DNA of 40,754 nt from Candidatus Dadabacteria bacterium UBA2774 (GTDB taxonomy: Bacteria; Desulfobacterota_D; UBA1144; Nemesobacterales; UBA2774). Under the pieces are notes generated by a model, which had not been told where the DNA came from, made no database searches, and worked only from the letters and a program-made list of their open reading frames with translations. Position 1 is the first letter of the stretch. Each line of letters opens with the position of its first letter. The DNA lies in contig DEIM01000225.1 in NCBI GenBank assembly GCA_002352485.1, positions 12,450 through 53,203 of the forward strand, read 5' to 3'. The position numbers and the translations under genes were made by a program. Shown here piece after piece: positions 17,036-26,545 of the stretch.

Positions 17036-19849
17036 ATGAATATTACCGATATGTTTCACGGACCTAATTCGGGGTATATACTCGAGCTTTACGACCGTTA
17101 TGTAGAGGACCCAAGCTCCGTTGACGCAGAGACAAGGGCGCTTTTTGACAACTGGAAGCCCGAAGCTGAAGACAGTACACATGTGGAGGCCAGTCCACAG
17201 GACATGGATAAAATAGTCGGCGCGGCTAATCTTGCACTGGCAATCCGCGCATTCGGTCATCTGGACGCTAAAATTAATCCTCTGGGGATTAATTGCTCTG
17301 GGGATCCTTCGCTTGACCCCGAAACGCATAAAATAACAGAAGAGGACCTTTTTCAGCTGCCTTCGAGCTTAATCGGAGGCCCTATAGCCGAAACTACAAC
17401 CAATGCTGCTGAGGCGATAGAAAAGCTTCGCTCAGTCTACTCGTCCTCAGTAGGATATGATTACTACCACTTACACTCTATTGAAGAAAGAAGGTGGCTA
17501 AGACATGCGGCGGAATCGGGGACCTTCAGACCTCCGAACGACCCTATTAATGAAAGAAGATTACTTGAGAGTCTTACGCAGACTGAGGTGCTGGAGAGGT
17601 TCCTGCACAGAATATTCCCCGGGAAATTCCGTTTCTCAATAGAAGGTGTGGACACTCTGATCCCTATGTTTAACGAGATAGTAGGCCTGGCCGCAGAGTC
17701 AGACATCAATCATATCCTGATCGGGATGGCGCACAGGGGACGCCTGAACGTAATGCACCACGTAATGAATAAGCCCTATAAGGGGACACTGATCAAGTTC
17801 AAGGATCCTGTGCTTCAGAGAGACTTCAGGGACTATATGGGCTGGACAGGCGACGTCAAGTACCACGAAGGAGCACGGCACGCTGTTAAAAAAGGCCGGC
17901 CGATAGACATGGTGATCACGCTTGCCCCAAACCCGAGCCACCTGGAGTCGGTAAACCCTGTTGTAGAGGGTATGACGCGCGCTGCGGGAACTAAAGCGGA
18001 TAGGCCCGGAGCTCCTGAATTTGACCGCACGGTATCGATGCCTATAATCGTTCACGGTGACGCTGCGTTCCCAGGACAGGGAATAGTGTCTGAGACACTC
18101 AATTTGTCCCGTCTACCTGGATACAGTACAGGCGGCACAATACACATAATCACAAATAATCAGCTTGGTTATACAACTTTGCCAAGAGACAGCAGAAGCA
18201 CTCTGTATGCGAGCGACTTGGCCAAGGGGTTTGAAATACCGATAATGCATGTAAACGCAGACGATCCCGAGGCGTGTATTGAATCATCAAGGCTCGCCTT
18301 CGCTTATGTAGATACTTATCATAAAGATTTTCTGATCGATCTGGTCGGCTACAGACGGCACGGTCATAACGAGGCCGATGAGCCCGCTTTCACACAGCCC
18401 AAGCTATATGAAATTGTAGATAAGCATCCTACGGTTAGAGAAATCTGGTCAAACACCCTTATAGAAAGGGGAATTATAGATAGTGAGGAATCAGAGGAAA
18501 TATTAAATAAGTACAACGAGCAGATGCATAGTGACTTTGAATCGCTCGCCCCCGAAGACATGCCCGAGGAATCTCAGCCTGAGAGGCCCCCTGCGGGTGC
18601 GGCCCAAAAGGTGAAGTCATCGGTATCGGCAGGGGCACTCAGGGAACTGAACCAATCGCTGCTCAAGGTACCGCAGGATTTTAAAATAAATCCCAAATTA
18701 AAGCGCGCAAGAGAACGCTGGGCGAATGCGCTCGAGGGTACGGATAGCAAGACCATAGACTGGGCGATGGCAGAGCAGCTTGCTTTTGCATCGATACTGG
18801 CTGACGGCACGCCGATACGCCTTACGGGGCAGGATTGCGAGCGCGGCACATTCAGTCACCGACATGCTGTGCTGCACGACTTTATTAGCGGGGAATCTTA
18901 TAATTCGCTCCAAAATATCCCTCAGGCAAAAGCTGCTTTTGAAATCTACAACAGCCCGCTCACTGAAAATGCGTGCATCGGCTTTGAATACGGCTATAAC
19001 ATACATAAACCAGAATCACTTGTAATCTGGGAAGCTCAGTACGGCGATTTTATAAACGGCGCACAGACTATCCTTGATGAATACCTGGTATCCGCAAGAG
19101 CCAAGTGGGGCCAAACGCCTTCGCTTGTATTGCTGCTGCCGCACGCTTACGAGGGGCAGGGACCGGATCATTCATCCGGGCGGATGGGTAGGTTCTTAGA
19201 TTCGGCGGCTGAAATAAATATGCGCGTTGCCAACTGCACGACTTCTGCTCAATACTTTCATTTACTACGGCGTCAGGCCGGAGTGCTCGATATAGACCCG
19301 CTCCCGCTGATAATCCTCACGCCTAAGAGTCTGCTAAGAAATTCGCTCGTTTTCTCATCACTAAAAGAGCTTACACAAGGCACTTGGCAGCCGGTTATAG
19401 ATGATGAGATGGACGATAAACAGGCTAAAAAAGCCAAGCGTTTGATACTGTGCAGCGGTAAGGTTTACTGGGATCTTGTATCGAGCGAATATTACGAAAA
19501 AAGTGCTGGGGATATTGCGATTGCCAGAGTTGAGCAGCTCTACCCCATACCGACAGTGATGATCAGCAAGGTGCTTAGCAGATACCCAAAACTTAAGGAA
19601 GTCGTATGGATTCAGGAGGAGCCCGAAACAATGGGAGCCTGGATGTTTATGTTCCCGTTCTTCAGAAAGCTGATCGACGGTAGATTTCTACTGCATTATA
19701 TGGGCAGAAAACGTAACTCGAGCCCAGCTGAAGGCTCGCTGTCGATGCACAGGGTAAATCAGCAGGCTCTGGTACAACAAGCGTTTACGCTGGATAAAGA
19801 ACTGCCTAATCTGGATGAGCTTGGTATTACCTGGGTAAAAAATGTATAA
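17036..19849 (+). CDS. sucA: 2-oxoglutarate dehydrogenase E1 component
   Basis: 937 aa, full length. The N-terminal helix that docks to E2 (SGYILELYDRYVEDPSSVDA, 12-31) is present. Substrate-binding histidines lie in YDYYHLHSIEERRW (about 141-154) and MAHRGRLNVM (231-240). GDAAFPGQGI at 341-350 with NNQ at 374-376 is the thiamine diphosphate site. Decarboxylates 2-oxoglutarate and succinylates the lipoyl group of E2. 17 nt upstream of sucB in one operon; E3 (lpd) is not in the window. Confidence 0.97.
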   Translation: MNITDMFHGPNSGYILELYDRYVEDPSSVDAETRALFDNWKPEAEDSTHVEASPQDMDKIVGAANLALAIRAFGHLDAKINPLGINCSGDPSLDPETHKITEEDLFQLPSSLIGGPIAETTTNAAEAIEKLRSVYSSSVGYDYYHLHSIEERRWLRHAAESGTFRPPNDPINERRLLESLTQTEVLERFLHRIFPGKFRFSIEGVDTLIPMFNEIVGLAAESDINHILIGMAHRGRLNVMHHVMNKPYKGTLIKFKDPVLQRDFRDYMGWTGDVKYHEGARHAVKKGRPIDMVITLAPNPSHLESVNPVVEGMTRAAGTKADRPGAPEFDRTVSMPIIVHGDAAFPGQGIVSETLNLSRLPGYSTGGTIHIITNNQLGYTTLPRDSRSTLYASDLAKGFEIPIMHVNADDPEACIESSRLAFAYVDTYHKDFLIDLVGYRRHGHNEADEPAFTQPKLYEIVDKHPTVREIWSNTLIERGIIDSEESEEILNKYNEQMHSDFESLAPEDMPEESQPERPPAGAAQKVKSSVSAGALRELNQSLLKVPQDFKINPKLKRARERWANALEGTDSKTIDWAMAEQLAFASILADGTPIRLTGQDCERGTFSHRHAVLHDFISGESYNSLQNIPQAKAAFEIYNSPLTENACIGFEYGYNIHKPESLVIWEAQYGDFINGAQTILDEYLVSARAKWGQTPSLVLLLPHAYEGQGPDHSSGRMGRFLDSAAEINMRVANCTTSAQYFHLLRRQAGVLDIDPLPLIILTPKSLLRNSLVFSSLKELTQGTWQPVIDDEMDDKQAKKAKRLILCSGKVYWDLVSSEYYEKSAGDIAIARVEQLYPIPTVMISKVLSRYPKLKEVVWIQEEPETMGAWMFMFPFFRKLIDGRFLLHYMGRKRNSSPAEGSLSMHRVNQQALVQQAFTLDKELPNLDELGITWVKNV

Positions 19850-19866
19850 ATTATCGGAGAGAAAAC

Positions 19867-21126
19867 ATGTCTATTGATATTAAAGTTCCCGAGCTTGGAG
19901 AATCCATAGTTGAAGCGACGGTAATCAGATGGTTCAAGTCCGTAGGAGACCCTGTTAAAGTAGGGGAAGCTCTTGTTGAGCTTGAAACTGAGAAGGCCAA
20001 CTTTGAAGTCGCTGCCGAAAAACCAGGCGTGCTGACAAGTATCGTTAAGGGGGATGATGAGGACGTTGAAGTTGGAGACCTGATCGGGGTAATGGAAGAA
20101 GGCACAGTAGGGACAAGTGATGCGGAAACAAAGGAAGAGCCTCATGAAGCTGAAGAAGTAAAAATAGAGGTGAACGAAGATATTACTGAAAGCGAGAAAG
20201 TAACCCCTGTTGCAAGACGAATAGCAGAGGAGCACGGAGTCGATATAAACCTGGTAGCGGGAACCGGGCACGGAAACCGAGTAACCAAAGAAGACGTCGA
20301 GAGCTTTATAGCAAGTAAAGGTGCAGCACAACCCCGGGTAGAAGAAGTATCTAATGTCGAGCCCATACGTAAAGAGGTAGCGCCGCTTCCGGCAGAGCAA
20401 GCTCCTCAGATCACTTTCGGCAGAGACGTAAGGGAAGAGCGTATCAAGATGTCCCGCAGGCGTAGAACCATTGCACGCCGCATGCTCGAAGCAAAGCAGA
20501 CGACAGCTATGCTGACGACGTTTAACGAGATAGACATGGGCGCTGTCATGGAACTCAGGAAACGCAGAAAAGAAATATTTAAGGAAAAGTACGGTGTCGG
20601 ACTCGGGCTAAATTCATTCTTTGTTAAAGCCGCTATCGGCGCACTGAAAGAGTTCCCTCAGATAAACGCCGAAATAGACGGCGACGACATGATTATTAAG
20701 CACTATTATGATATCGGGATTGCAATCGGGGCCTCTGAAGGACTCGTTGTACCTGTGCTTAAGAACGCTGACAGTATGACGTTTGCGGCTATTGAAAAGG
20801 GCATTAAAGAGTACGCTCAAAAATCTGAAGACAACACGCTGTCGCTTGAGGACATAATGGGCGGCACGTTTACCCTCACTAACGGAGGCGTATTCGGCTC
20901 CCTCATGAGTACGCCAATATTAAACCCGCCGCAGGTGGGGATATTGGGACTCCATAAGATAGAGCCAAGACCCGTAGTAATAAACGGCGAGCTTGAGGTA
21001 AGGTCGATGATGTATGTCGCTCTGAGCTACGACCACAGAATAGTGGATGGACGTGAGGCAGTTCAGTTCCTTGTGAGGCTAAAGGAGCTTATCGAGGACC
21101 CTGAATCACTTCTTCTCGAAGGATAA
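19867..21126 (+). CDS. sucB: Dihydrolipoyllysine-residue succinyltransferase (E2 of 2-oxoglutarate dehydrogenase)
   Basis: 419 aa. One lipoyl domain (1-78) with Lys43 in ELETEKANFEV, an acidic linker (80-113), the peripheral subunit-binding domain (about 114-150, VTPVARRIAEEHGVDI) and the catalytic domain (about 190-419) with His390 and Asp394 in DHRIVDG. Transfers succinyl to CoA. GGAGA lies 7-8 nt before the ATG. Order and domain set match the SucB rather than the AceF pattern, and the upstream sucA supports that. Confidence 0.96.
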   Translation: MSIDIKVPELGESIVEATVIRWFKSVGDPVKVGEALVELETEKANFEVAAEKPGVLTSIVKGDDEDVEVGDLIGVMEEGTVGTSDAETKEEPHEAEEVKIEVNEDITESEKVTPVARRIAEEHGVDINLVAGTGHGNRVTKEDVESFIASKGAAQPRVEEVSNVEPIRKEVAPLPAEQAPQITFGRDVREERIKMSRRRRTIARRMLEAKQTTAMLTTFNEIDMGAVMELRKRRKEIFKEKYGVGLGLNSFFVKAAIGALKEFPQINAEIDGDDMIIKHYYDIGIAIGASEGLVVPVLKNADSMTFAAIEKGIKEYAQKSEDNTLSLEDIMGGTFTLTNGGVFGSLMSTPILNPPQVGILGLHKIEPRPVVINGELEVRSMMYVALSYDHRIVDGREAVQFLVRLKELIEDPESLLLEG

Positions 21127-21145
21127 AAAGCACTCGGATACGGCT

Positions 21146-21862
21146 CTAGTTTTTAAAACCTACTCTGTTTTCTTCCCAGTAGGGGCCTGCATATTTCTCT
21201 ACCCCTAAACCCAGGAGATCCAGGAGCCAAATCTTTATATCACCTGCGAAAACTGTGTAGATCCCCCCAGATATCAAACGGCGGGGCGAAGTTTTTATCA
21301 CTCTATCAATAAGCTGTAACTTCCCTACGCTCCTTAATATTTTGCATAGATAGGCAGATTCGAGAATGCGCATATCGGGATAGCCCCCTACCCTGTTAAA
21401 TACCTCGGCGCGTACGAATACGCCTTGGTCTCCGTAGTAGCGCTGCCTTATTCTGTAGCGAAATCGGTTTACTAGTTCGACCACACGGAGTCCTAATTCA
21501 GAGCCGCTAAAAGAAAACTCAAAAGCCCCGCCTACTGTGGCCGAATCGTTAAGAGATTTTTCAATTAAGAGATCGTATGCGGGAGGAAGAATCGTGTCTG
21601 CGTCCAGAAATAAATATACATCCCCGGTTGCATGGGAAGCGCCCTTGTTTAGTATACGAGCCTTTCCCGGAATATTATCTTCACATTTGAAGAGCTTTGC
21701 GCCTAAACTCTTTGCAACCTCGGGCGTCCCGTCCCGGGAACCGGAATCCACAACGATGAGCTCATGAGTATGCCCAGAGAATGCGTTTTCCCTTGCTGCG
21801 AGAATCGTATCGGGCAAGTAATCGGCTTCGTTAAGCGCCGGAATTATTATGCTCAGTTTCAT
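21146..21862 (-). CDS. Family 2 glycosyltransferase (TIGR04283-like)
   Basis: 238 aa. GT-A fold start KLSIIIPALNEADYL, VDSGSRDGT (39-47) and the metal-binding DADT at about 91-94. The FFSGSELGLRVVELVNRFRY-like stretch and GDQGVFVRAEVFNRVGGYPD resemble the rSAM/selenodomain-associated transferase 2 subgroup, whose acceptor is unknown. No membrane helix. 116 nt downstream of recG on the same strand. No good ribosome site precedes the ATG. Confidence 0.85.
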   Translation of the reverse strand: MKLSIIIPALNEADYLPDTILAARENAFSGHTHELIVVDSGSRDGTPEVAKSLGAKLFKCEDNIPGKARILNKGASHATGDVYLFLDADTILPPAYDLLIEKSLNDSATVGGAFEFSFSGSELGLRVVELVNRFRYRIRQRYYGDQGVFVRAEVFNRVGGYPDMRILESAYLCKILRSVGKLQLIDRVIKTSPRRLISGGIYTVFAGDIKIWLLDLLGLGVEKYAGPYWEENRVGFKN

Positions 21863-21978
21863 GAAACTATATGGAATTATTCCTGTTGACTTAAGTATAG
21901 ATAAGTATTAGATGAGAAAGTAGTGATTTATGTTCACATAACAGAAAGTTCTCAGGATAAAGGTTAAAAAGCTGAAGG

Positions 21979-24507
21979 TCAGGAGATGGCTGCAAGCTCT
22001 ACCACAGAGCTGAATTTTCTAAGCACCTCGTCCAGTAAACCGGGATAATCCAAGAGATCGGGGTCGGCCCTGACAAGCTCAAAGGCATCTTCTCTGGCCT
22101 CGCCTAATATTCTTATATCTCTTATCAGGTTTGCAAACATAAACTGCGGGAGACCGGACTGTTTTGTGCCGAGAAAGTCCCCTGGGCCGCGTATCAATAA
22201 ATCGGCTTCGGCAATCTTAAAGCCGTCCCCTGTCTCTTCCATGATACTGAGCCTCTTCTCAGCGTCCTCCGAGCGCTTGAAACCTGAAAGCAGTATGCAG
22301 ATTGAATCGTGCTCTCCCCTTCCGATCCTACCCCTTAGCTGATGGAGCTGGGTAAGCCCGAAGCGCTCTGCATTCTCAACTACAATTACTGAGGCGTTGG
22401 AAACGTCCACACCGACCTCTATAACAGTAGTGGATACAAGTATTTGGATATGGTTTGATATAAATCTCTTCATTACAGCTTCTTTTTCCTCAGTCTTCAT
22501 CCTGCCGTGAAGAAGCCCTACTTTATACTCAGGAAATACGTCGTTACTAAGCTCCTCAGCCATTTGAGTTGCGTACTTGAGATCTTTAAAGTCAGGGTTC
22601 TCGGATTCCTCGATCATGGGGTATACGACATAGGCCTGCCTTCCTTTCCGAATCTCCTTCCTTACGGTCTCATACGCTTTTTCACGCGAGCTCTTGTGGT
22701 CATAATAAAGTTTGGTCTTTATTTCCTTTCGGCCCGGAGGGAGCTCATCAAGGACAGACACATCGAGATCGCCGTAAACCGTAAGCGCCAGTGTACGGGG
22801 GATTGGGGTTGCCGTCATGACGAGCACATCAGGATTAGCGCCTTTACCCATAAGCTCGGCCCTCTGCATCACGCCGAAGCGGTGCTGCTCGTCTATAACT
22901 ACGAGCCCAAGGTTCTTAAAGTCCACTTTTTCCTGAAGGAGCGCATGAGTGCCGACTGCTATCTGCGCTTCGCCCGACTGGAGCGCTTTGTAGTAGGTGT
23001 TTTTCTCACTCTTTCCGAGGCCGCTCTTTAGAAACACGACACGCATGCCCATAGCTTTTACATAACTTAAAACAGAGGCCAGGTGCTGCTCTGCAAGGAT
23101 CTCCGTAGGAGCCATAAACACGGCCTGGTAGCCGCATTCTACGGCTTTTAGTATTGAAAGTACGGCAACGATTGTCTTTCCGCTTCCGACGTCTCCCTGA
23201 AGAAGCCTGTTCATCGGTCTATCGGAACGCATGTCGTTTTCGATCTCTGTAACAGCTCTTTTCTGAGCCGCAGTGAGATCAAAAGTAAGGCGGGAAAGGA
23301 GTTTTGATGTAAGCTCTCCTGTGGGTGAAAAAGCTATTCCGGCAAGCCTTGCTACATCGCGCTTTTTGAGCGCAAGGCCAAGCTCCGTTAAAAAGAACTC
23401 AGAGTATGCGAGCGTCTTATGGGATAGAGAGTGATAAACAGAGTCCGTATCCGCTAAGTCCACCACGCGGTCGTCCTGCGCCGGAAAATGGACTCTTTGT
23501 AGAGCGCTACTAAAACCGAGAAGCCCTCTTTTTTTCTTTACGTATTCCGGGAGAAAGGATTCGAGCGCTGGGCTGTATATGTCCACGACGGATTTCATGA
23601 TACTTCTCATCCGTCTTTGCCCTATACCCTCTGTTAAAGGGTAGATGGGCACTATGCGGTTAAAATGGACATTGTCGTGGTCTAAATCCTCTCCGCTATC
23701 TATTACCTCTATGTCCTCGGGCCTCGGGTGAACTACCTGAAGCGCGTCCCTGTAACCGAACGACACCTCGCCAGTGAGTATCACGGAGGCCCCTTTCTTG
23801 TAAGCTGCTCTTAGATATTTCTCACTAAACTTAAACCATACAAGGGTAACCATCGCCGTGCCGTCAGATAGGACTACCTGATACATTCCGCCCCTTCTGG
23901 TGCGCACTCTGCCCGAGACCATTATCTCGCCCATGAACGTCTCGCGCTCACCGGCTATGAGCTTTGACATGCTCTTTACAGTCGTTCTGTCCTCATACTT
24001 TCTGGGGAAATAATAGAGCGCGTTCTCGATATTCTCTATACCCTTTTTCTTTAGAAGCGATGCTATTCTGGGGCCTACTCCCTTTACGTACTGTATGGAG
24101 ATTTCTGATAAATCATCACCCCTTGATACTGCTTTGGAGCTCATTTGTGAAGAGCTCTCTTCTTTATCTTCAGGTTCTTTTTTCCGTGGAGGCTTTGAGG
24201 TTTCTGTCTCCATAGGTACCTCTTGGACCACGCCCTGCATCATTCCCCGCACATCATGGAGAGCTCTTTTAATAAGCTCTTTTTTGTCGGTATCTGAAAG
24301 CTCATCGTAGCCTGAGAATGAGCTTTTAAGCGATTCGAGCACTTTTATACTGTCCTTGGATAGCGGAAGCGAGAGCGCTTTTAAGGTGAGGTCGTCTACA
24401 AGCCCGGACAGCGACTTTACTTTATCAATATTTGAAAAATTATTCTTTGAGATAAATGTAAGCGGTTTCTCGAGTGTCGTTAATATTGCTCTTAGCTCAT
24501 CTGACAT
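21979..24507 (-). CDS. recG: ATP-dependent DNA helicase RecG with long N-terminal extension
   Basis: 842 aa, against about 690 for E. coli RecG. Residues 1-135 are an extra helical, charged region before the wedge domain; ISIQYVKGVGPRIASLL (136-152) starts the usual part. Walker A GDVGSGKT at 438-445 and the DEQH box at 539-542 are intact; the helicase C domain and the TRG region with RGRIGRGEH follow. RecG remodels stalled replication forks and Holliday junctions. Longer N-termini are known in other bacterial lineages, including Thermotoga. The start lacks a clear Shine-Dalgarno. Confidence 0.96.
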   Translation of the reverse strand: MSDELRAILTTLEKPLTFISKNNFSNIDKVKSLSGLVDDLTLKALSLPLSKDSIKVLESLKSSFSGYDELSDTDKKELIKRALHDVRGMMQGVVQEVPMETETSKPPRKKEPEDKEESSSQMSSKAVSRGDDLSEISIQYVKGVGPRIASLLKKKGIENIENALYYFPRKYEDRTTVKSMSKLIAGERETFMGEIMVSGRVRTRRGGMYQVVLSDGTAMVTLVWFKFSEKYLRAAYKKGASVILTGEVSFGYRDALQVVHPRPEDIEVIDSGEDLDHDNVHFNRIVPIYPLTEGIGQRRMRSIMKSVVDIYSPALESFLPEYVKKKRGLLGFSSALQRVHFPAQDDRVVDLADTDSVYHSLSHKTLAYSEFFLTELGLALKKRDVARLAGIAFSPTGELTSKLLSRLTFDLTAAQKRAVTEIENDMRSDRPMNRLLQGDVGSGKTIVAVLSILKAVECGYQAVFMAPTEILAEQHLASVLSYVKAMGMRVVFLKSGLGKSEKNTYYKALQSGEAQIAVGTHALLQEKVDFKNLGLVVIDEQHRFGVMQRAELMGKGANPDVLVMTATPIPRTLALTVYGDLDVSVLDELPPGRKEIKTKLYYDHKSSREKAYETVRKEIRKGRQAYVVYPMIEESENPDFKDLKYATQMAEELSNDVFPEYKVGLLHGRMKTEEKEAVMKRFISNHIQILVSTTVIEVGVDVSNASVIVVENAERFGLTQLHQLRGRIGRGEHDSICILLSGFKRSEDAEKRLSIMEETGDGFKIAEADLLIRGPGDFLGTKQSGLPQFMFANLIRDIRILGEAREDAFELVRADPDLLDYPGLLDEVLRKFSSVVELAAIS

Positions 24508-24698
24508 TGATAAGATTTTACAGTGACTTATGAAACTATTTCAAGTCTTGAAGCAGAGAAGTCCTTTTCTATTGCTATAAAAAGATACACGAACGGCTGT
24601 GTAATATTGCACAATTCTACCAATCTGAAAGCCTCTTTGAGTAAACGCTGATGATCTAAGGTGCTGTGATTACAGCAAATATAGAAATTTCATATAAA

Positions 24699-24714
24699 TG
24701 GCATATATATTGCA
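24699..24714 (+). promoter_or_regulatory. Putative sigma-54 (-24/-12) promoter ahead of a sigma-70 family gene
   Basis: TGGCATATATATTGCA matches TGGCAYR-N4-TTGCW at all fixed positions; GG (24700-24701) and GC (24712-24713) are 10 nt apart as required. Transcription would start near 24725, about 100 nt before the ATG at 24828. The remaining 320 bases between recG and the sigma gene show no gene. No activator site is identified. Confidence 0.5.
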
Positions 24715-24827
24715 AATTTAAGGTAACAAACCGAATAAGAAAGGATGGCGGAGGACACTTGCAGAATAATAATTATCCGCTCAGGATTTATTCACACCAA
24801 TATTACAACTTATAAAGGAGAGAGATA

Positions 24828-25970
24828 ATGAAATATCAAGAAGCTCAGGCAGTTGATAACGATACCCCTTCCTTTAGTGATACCTATGATAAAACTACGG
24901 ACAATGCAGGAATACACAGAGAACAGTTCTTCGATGTCCAAAATAGTGAAAGTGCTTCCGTAAAAGAAAACCACTCTGTGGTCCGTCCAAAAGAGAATAA
25001 ATCTCATACGGACGACCAGTTCAGAATTATGAACGATTACTTTAGTGATATAGCGAACGAACCCTTACTCACCTTAAGAGAAGAGATAGAGCTTCCGACA
25101 AAGATAAAAAAGTGTGAATCTAAAGCAAAAGAAATAGAGTCGTGGCTCGAATCACCGGACCAGAGCAAAAAAACTGAGAAGGGCTGTCAATGCGTCATAA
25201 AAAACACTCGGAGGCTACAGGCGTCCCTTAGAGCATACAGTGAAAGATCCAAACAGCTTAAGAAGAGATTTGCTAATGCTAACCTGAGGTTGGTCATAAG
25301 TATAGCAAAGCGCTACGTAAACCACGGCCTTCCTTTTCTAGACCTCATACAGGAAGGAAATATAGGGCTTATGAGGGCTATAGACCGCTTCGACCATACA
25401 AGAGGGTACAGATTCTCGACCTATGCCTCCTGGTGGATTTACCAGTCTATTACAAGAGCGATACTGGTACACAGAGGGGCAGTTAGGGTCCCGGTATACC
25501 TGCTTGAGGTAACGAACAGAGTCTACAGAACGAGATCAATCCTACTTAAAGAAACCGGCAGGAGCCCTTCTTCTGAGGAGATAGCAGAGCAATCCGGGGT
25601 ACCTATAAAGTATGTTAAGCGAATTCTGAAGATTACAAATGAATCCGTGAGCCTGGATACACCTGTTGACGGTGAAAAGAGGACTCTCTATGATTTCATA
25701 GAGAACAGTGACTCAATTTCTCCCGACTACATCATCGTTGAGGACGAGCTTAAAAAAAGCATACGTCACTCGCTGTCGCTATTGAGCCCGAAAGAGGAAG
25801 AGGTACTCAGAATGCGTTTTGGCATAGACAGGAAAGATACCGTAACGCTCGATGACATAGGCAAAAAATTTCAACTAACGCGAGAAAGAATCAGGCAGAT
25901 TGAGAAAAAGGCTCTAAGAAAATTATCTGTTTGTAAGATGAAGGAAGCTCTGAAAAACTTCCGGACATAG
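24828..25970 (+). CDS. RNA polymerase sigma factor, sigma-70 family (group 2, RpoD/RpoS-like)
   Basis: 380 aa. Unconserved N-terminus (1-65), region 1.2 (about 68-95), region 2 (148-217, with ANLRLVISIAKRY, DLIQEGNIGLMRAIDRFD and FSTYASWWI for core and -10 binding), region 3 (about 228-300) and region 4 (314-367, with TRERIRQIEKKAL for -35 recognition). A Lys/Ser-rich spacer with three cysteines (Cys96, Cys120, Cys122) lies between 1.2 and 2. Lacks region 1.1 of primary sigma factors, so an alternative or stress factor is likely. AAAGGAGAGAG precedes the ATG. Monocistronic. Confidence 0.93.
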   Translation: MKYQEAQAVDNDTPSFSDTYDKTTDNAGIHREQFFDVQNSESASVKENHSVVRPKENKSHTDDQFRIMNDYFSDIANEPLLTLREEIELPTKIKKCESKAKEIESWLESPDQSKKTEKGCQCVIKNTRRLQASLRAYSERSKQLKKRFANANLRLVISIAKRYVNHGLPFLDLIQEGNIGLMRAIDRFDHTRGYRFSTYASWWIYQSITRAILVHRGAVRVPVYLLEVTNRVYRTRSILLKETGRSPSSEEIAEQSGVPIKYVKRILKITNESVSLDTPVDGEKRTLYDFIENSDSISPDYIIVEDELKKSIRHSLSLLSPKEEEVLRMRFGIDRKDTVTLDDIGKKFQLTRERIRQIEKKALRKLSVCKMKEALKNFRT

Positions 25971-26053
25971 TGTGAATTGATATGGAATCCGAACGTTTTT
26001 GTAACTTTGATTAATTAGTACTGTTTTAAATAACACTAATTTACTTGTGTGAT

Positions 26054-26082
26054 TTGACACATTTGAGTAAGTCTTATATAAT
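26054..26082 (+). promoter_or_regulatory. Perfect consensus sigma-70 promoter
   Basis: TTGACA at 26054-26059, exactly 17 nt, TATAAT at 26077-26082. Transcription start near 26089, leaving a leader of about 128 nt before the acidic peptide gene at 26217. A small hairpin (about 26172-26190, TGCC/GGCA) lies just before the Shine-Dalgarno. Confidence 0.8.
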
Positions 26083-26216
26083 GTTTCTACATATTGCCTA
26101 CACTAAGCAATTGATATTATTACATATTGCAAATAAACAGTGTCTTGGTACGGAAATTGCTCTAATTAAAATGCCGGCCATAGGTGGCAGGCAAATCAAT
26201 CCAGGAGGGTTACATT

Positions 26217-26444
26217 ATGAGATTACTAACCTATTTGTTCGCGCTCATGCTGGTAATGGGTGTATCATTCGGCGGGGCTTCAATAATCACGAGCCAGCCG
26301 GTTATGGCTGAAGAAGGCGAAACTGCTGGCGGCGAGATGACAGATGAGGCCGCAGGCGATGACGAAGGTGCAGAAGCAGCTACAGAAGAAACCGCTGAAG
26401 GCGAAATAGAAGGCGGCGAAATGGCTGACGACGCCGAGAAATAA
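26217..26444 (+). CDS. Small, strongly acidic secreted protein
   Basis: 75 aa, not recognised. Residues 1-34 are a Sec signal peptide ending near QPVMA. The mature about 41 residues consist almost only of Glu, Asp, Ala, Gly, Thr and Met, with one Lys at the end, so disordered and very acidic. AGGAGGG at 26203-26209, 7 nt before the ATG at 26217, decides against the earlier ATG at 26184. A perfect-consensus promoter and a downstream hairpin make it a strong single-gene unit. A divalent cation buffer or a surface polyanion is conceivable but unproven. Confidence 0.75.
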   Translation: MRLLTYLFALMLVMGVSFGGASIITSQPVMAEEGETAGGEMTDEAAGDDEGAEAATEETAEGEIEGGEMADDAEK

Positions 26445-26469
26445 GGTTTTGAGTTTTTGAATATAATCG

Positions 26470-26496
26470 GGGGGAGTACCATACTCCCCCTTGATT
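26470..26496 (+). terminator. Rho-independent terminator after the acidic peptide gene
   Basis: GGGGGAGTA (26470-26478), loop CCA, TACTCCCCC (26482-26490): a perfect 9-bp stem, 25 nt after the stop, followed by a partly T-rich tail (ttgattcctt). Confidence 0.65.
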
Positions 26497-26545
26497 CCTT
26501 CCTCCCTATCTATAAAACAACAACAAGCTGTGATACCCTTTAAGT

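Noticed and set aside
19759..20400. 213-codon open frame on the minus strand
   Set aside because: It lies opposite sucB, has no ribosome site and a composition typical of a shadow frame.
22507..23031. 174-codon open frame on the plus strand
   Set aside because: Antisense to the recG helicase domain; no promoter, ribosome site or known motif.
26089..26216. Riboswitch in the leader of the acidic peptide gene
   Set aside because: Only one weak hairpin is seen, with no recognisable aptamer motif or terminator/antiterminator pair.
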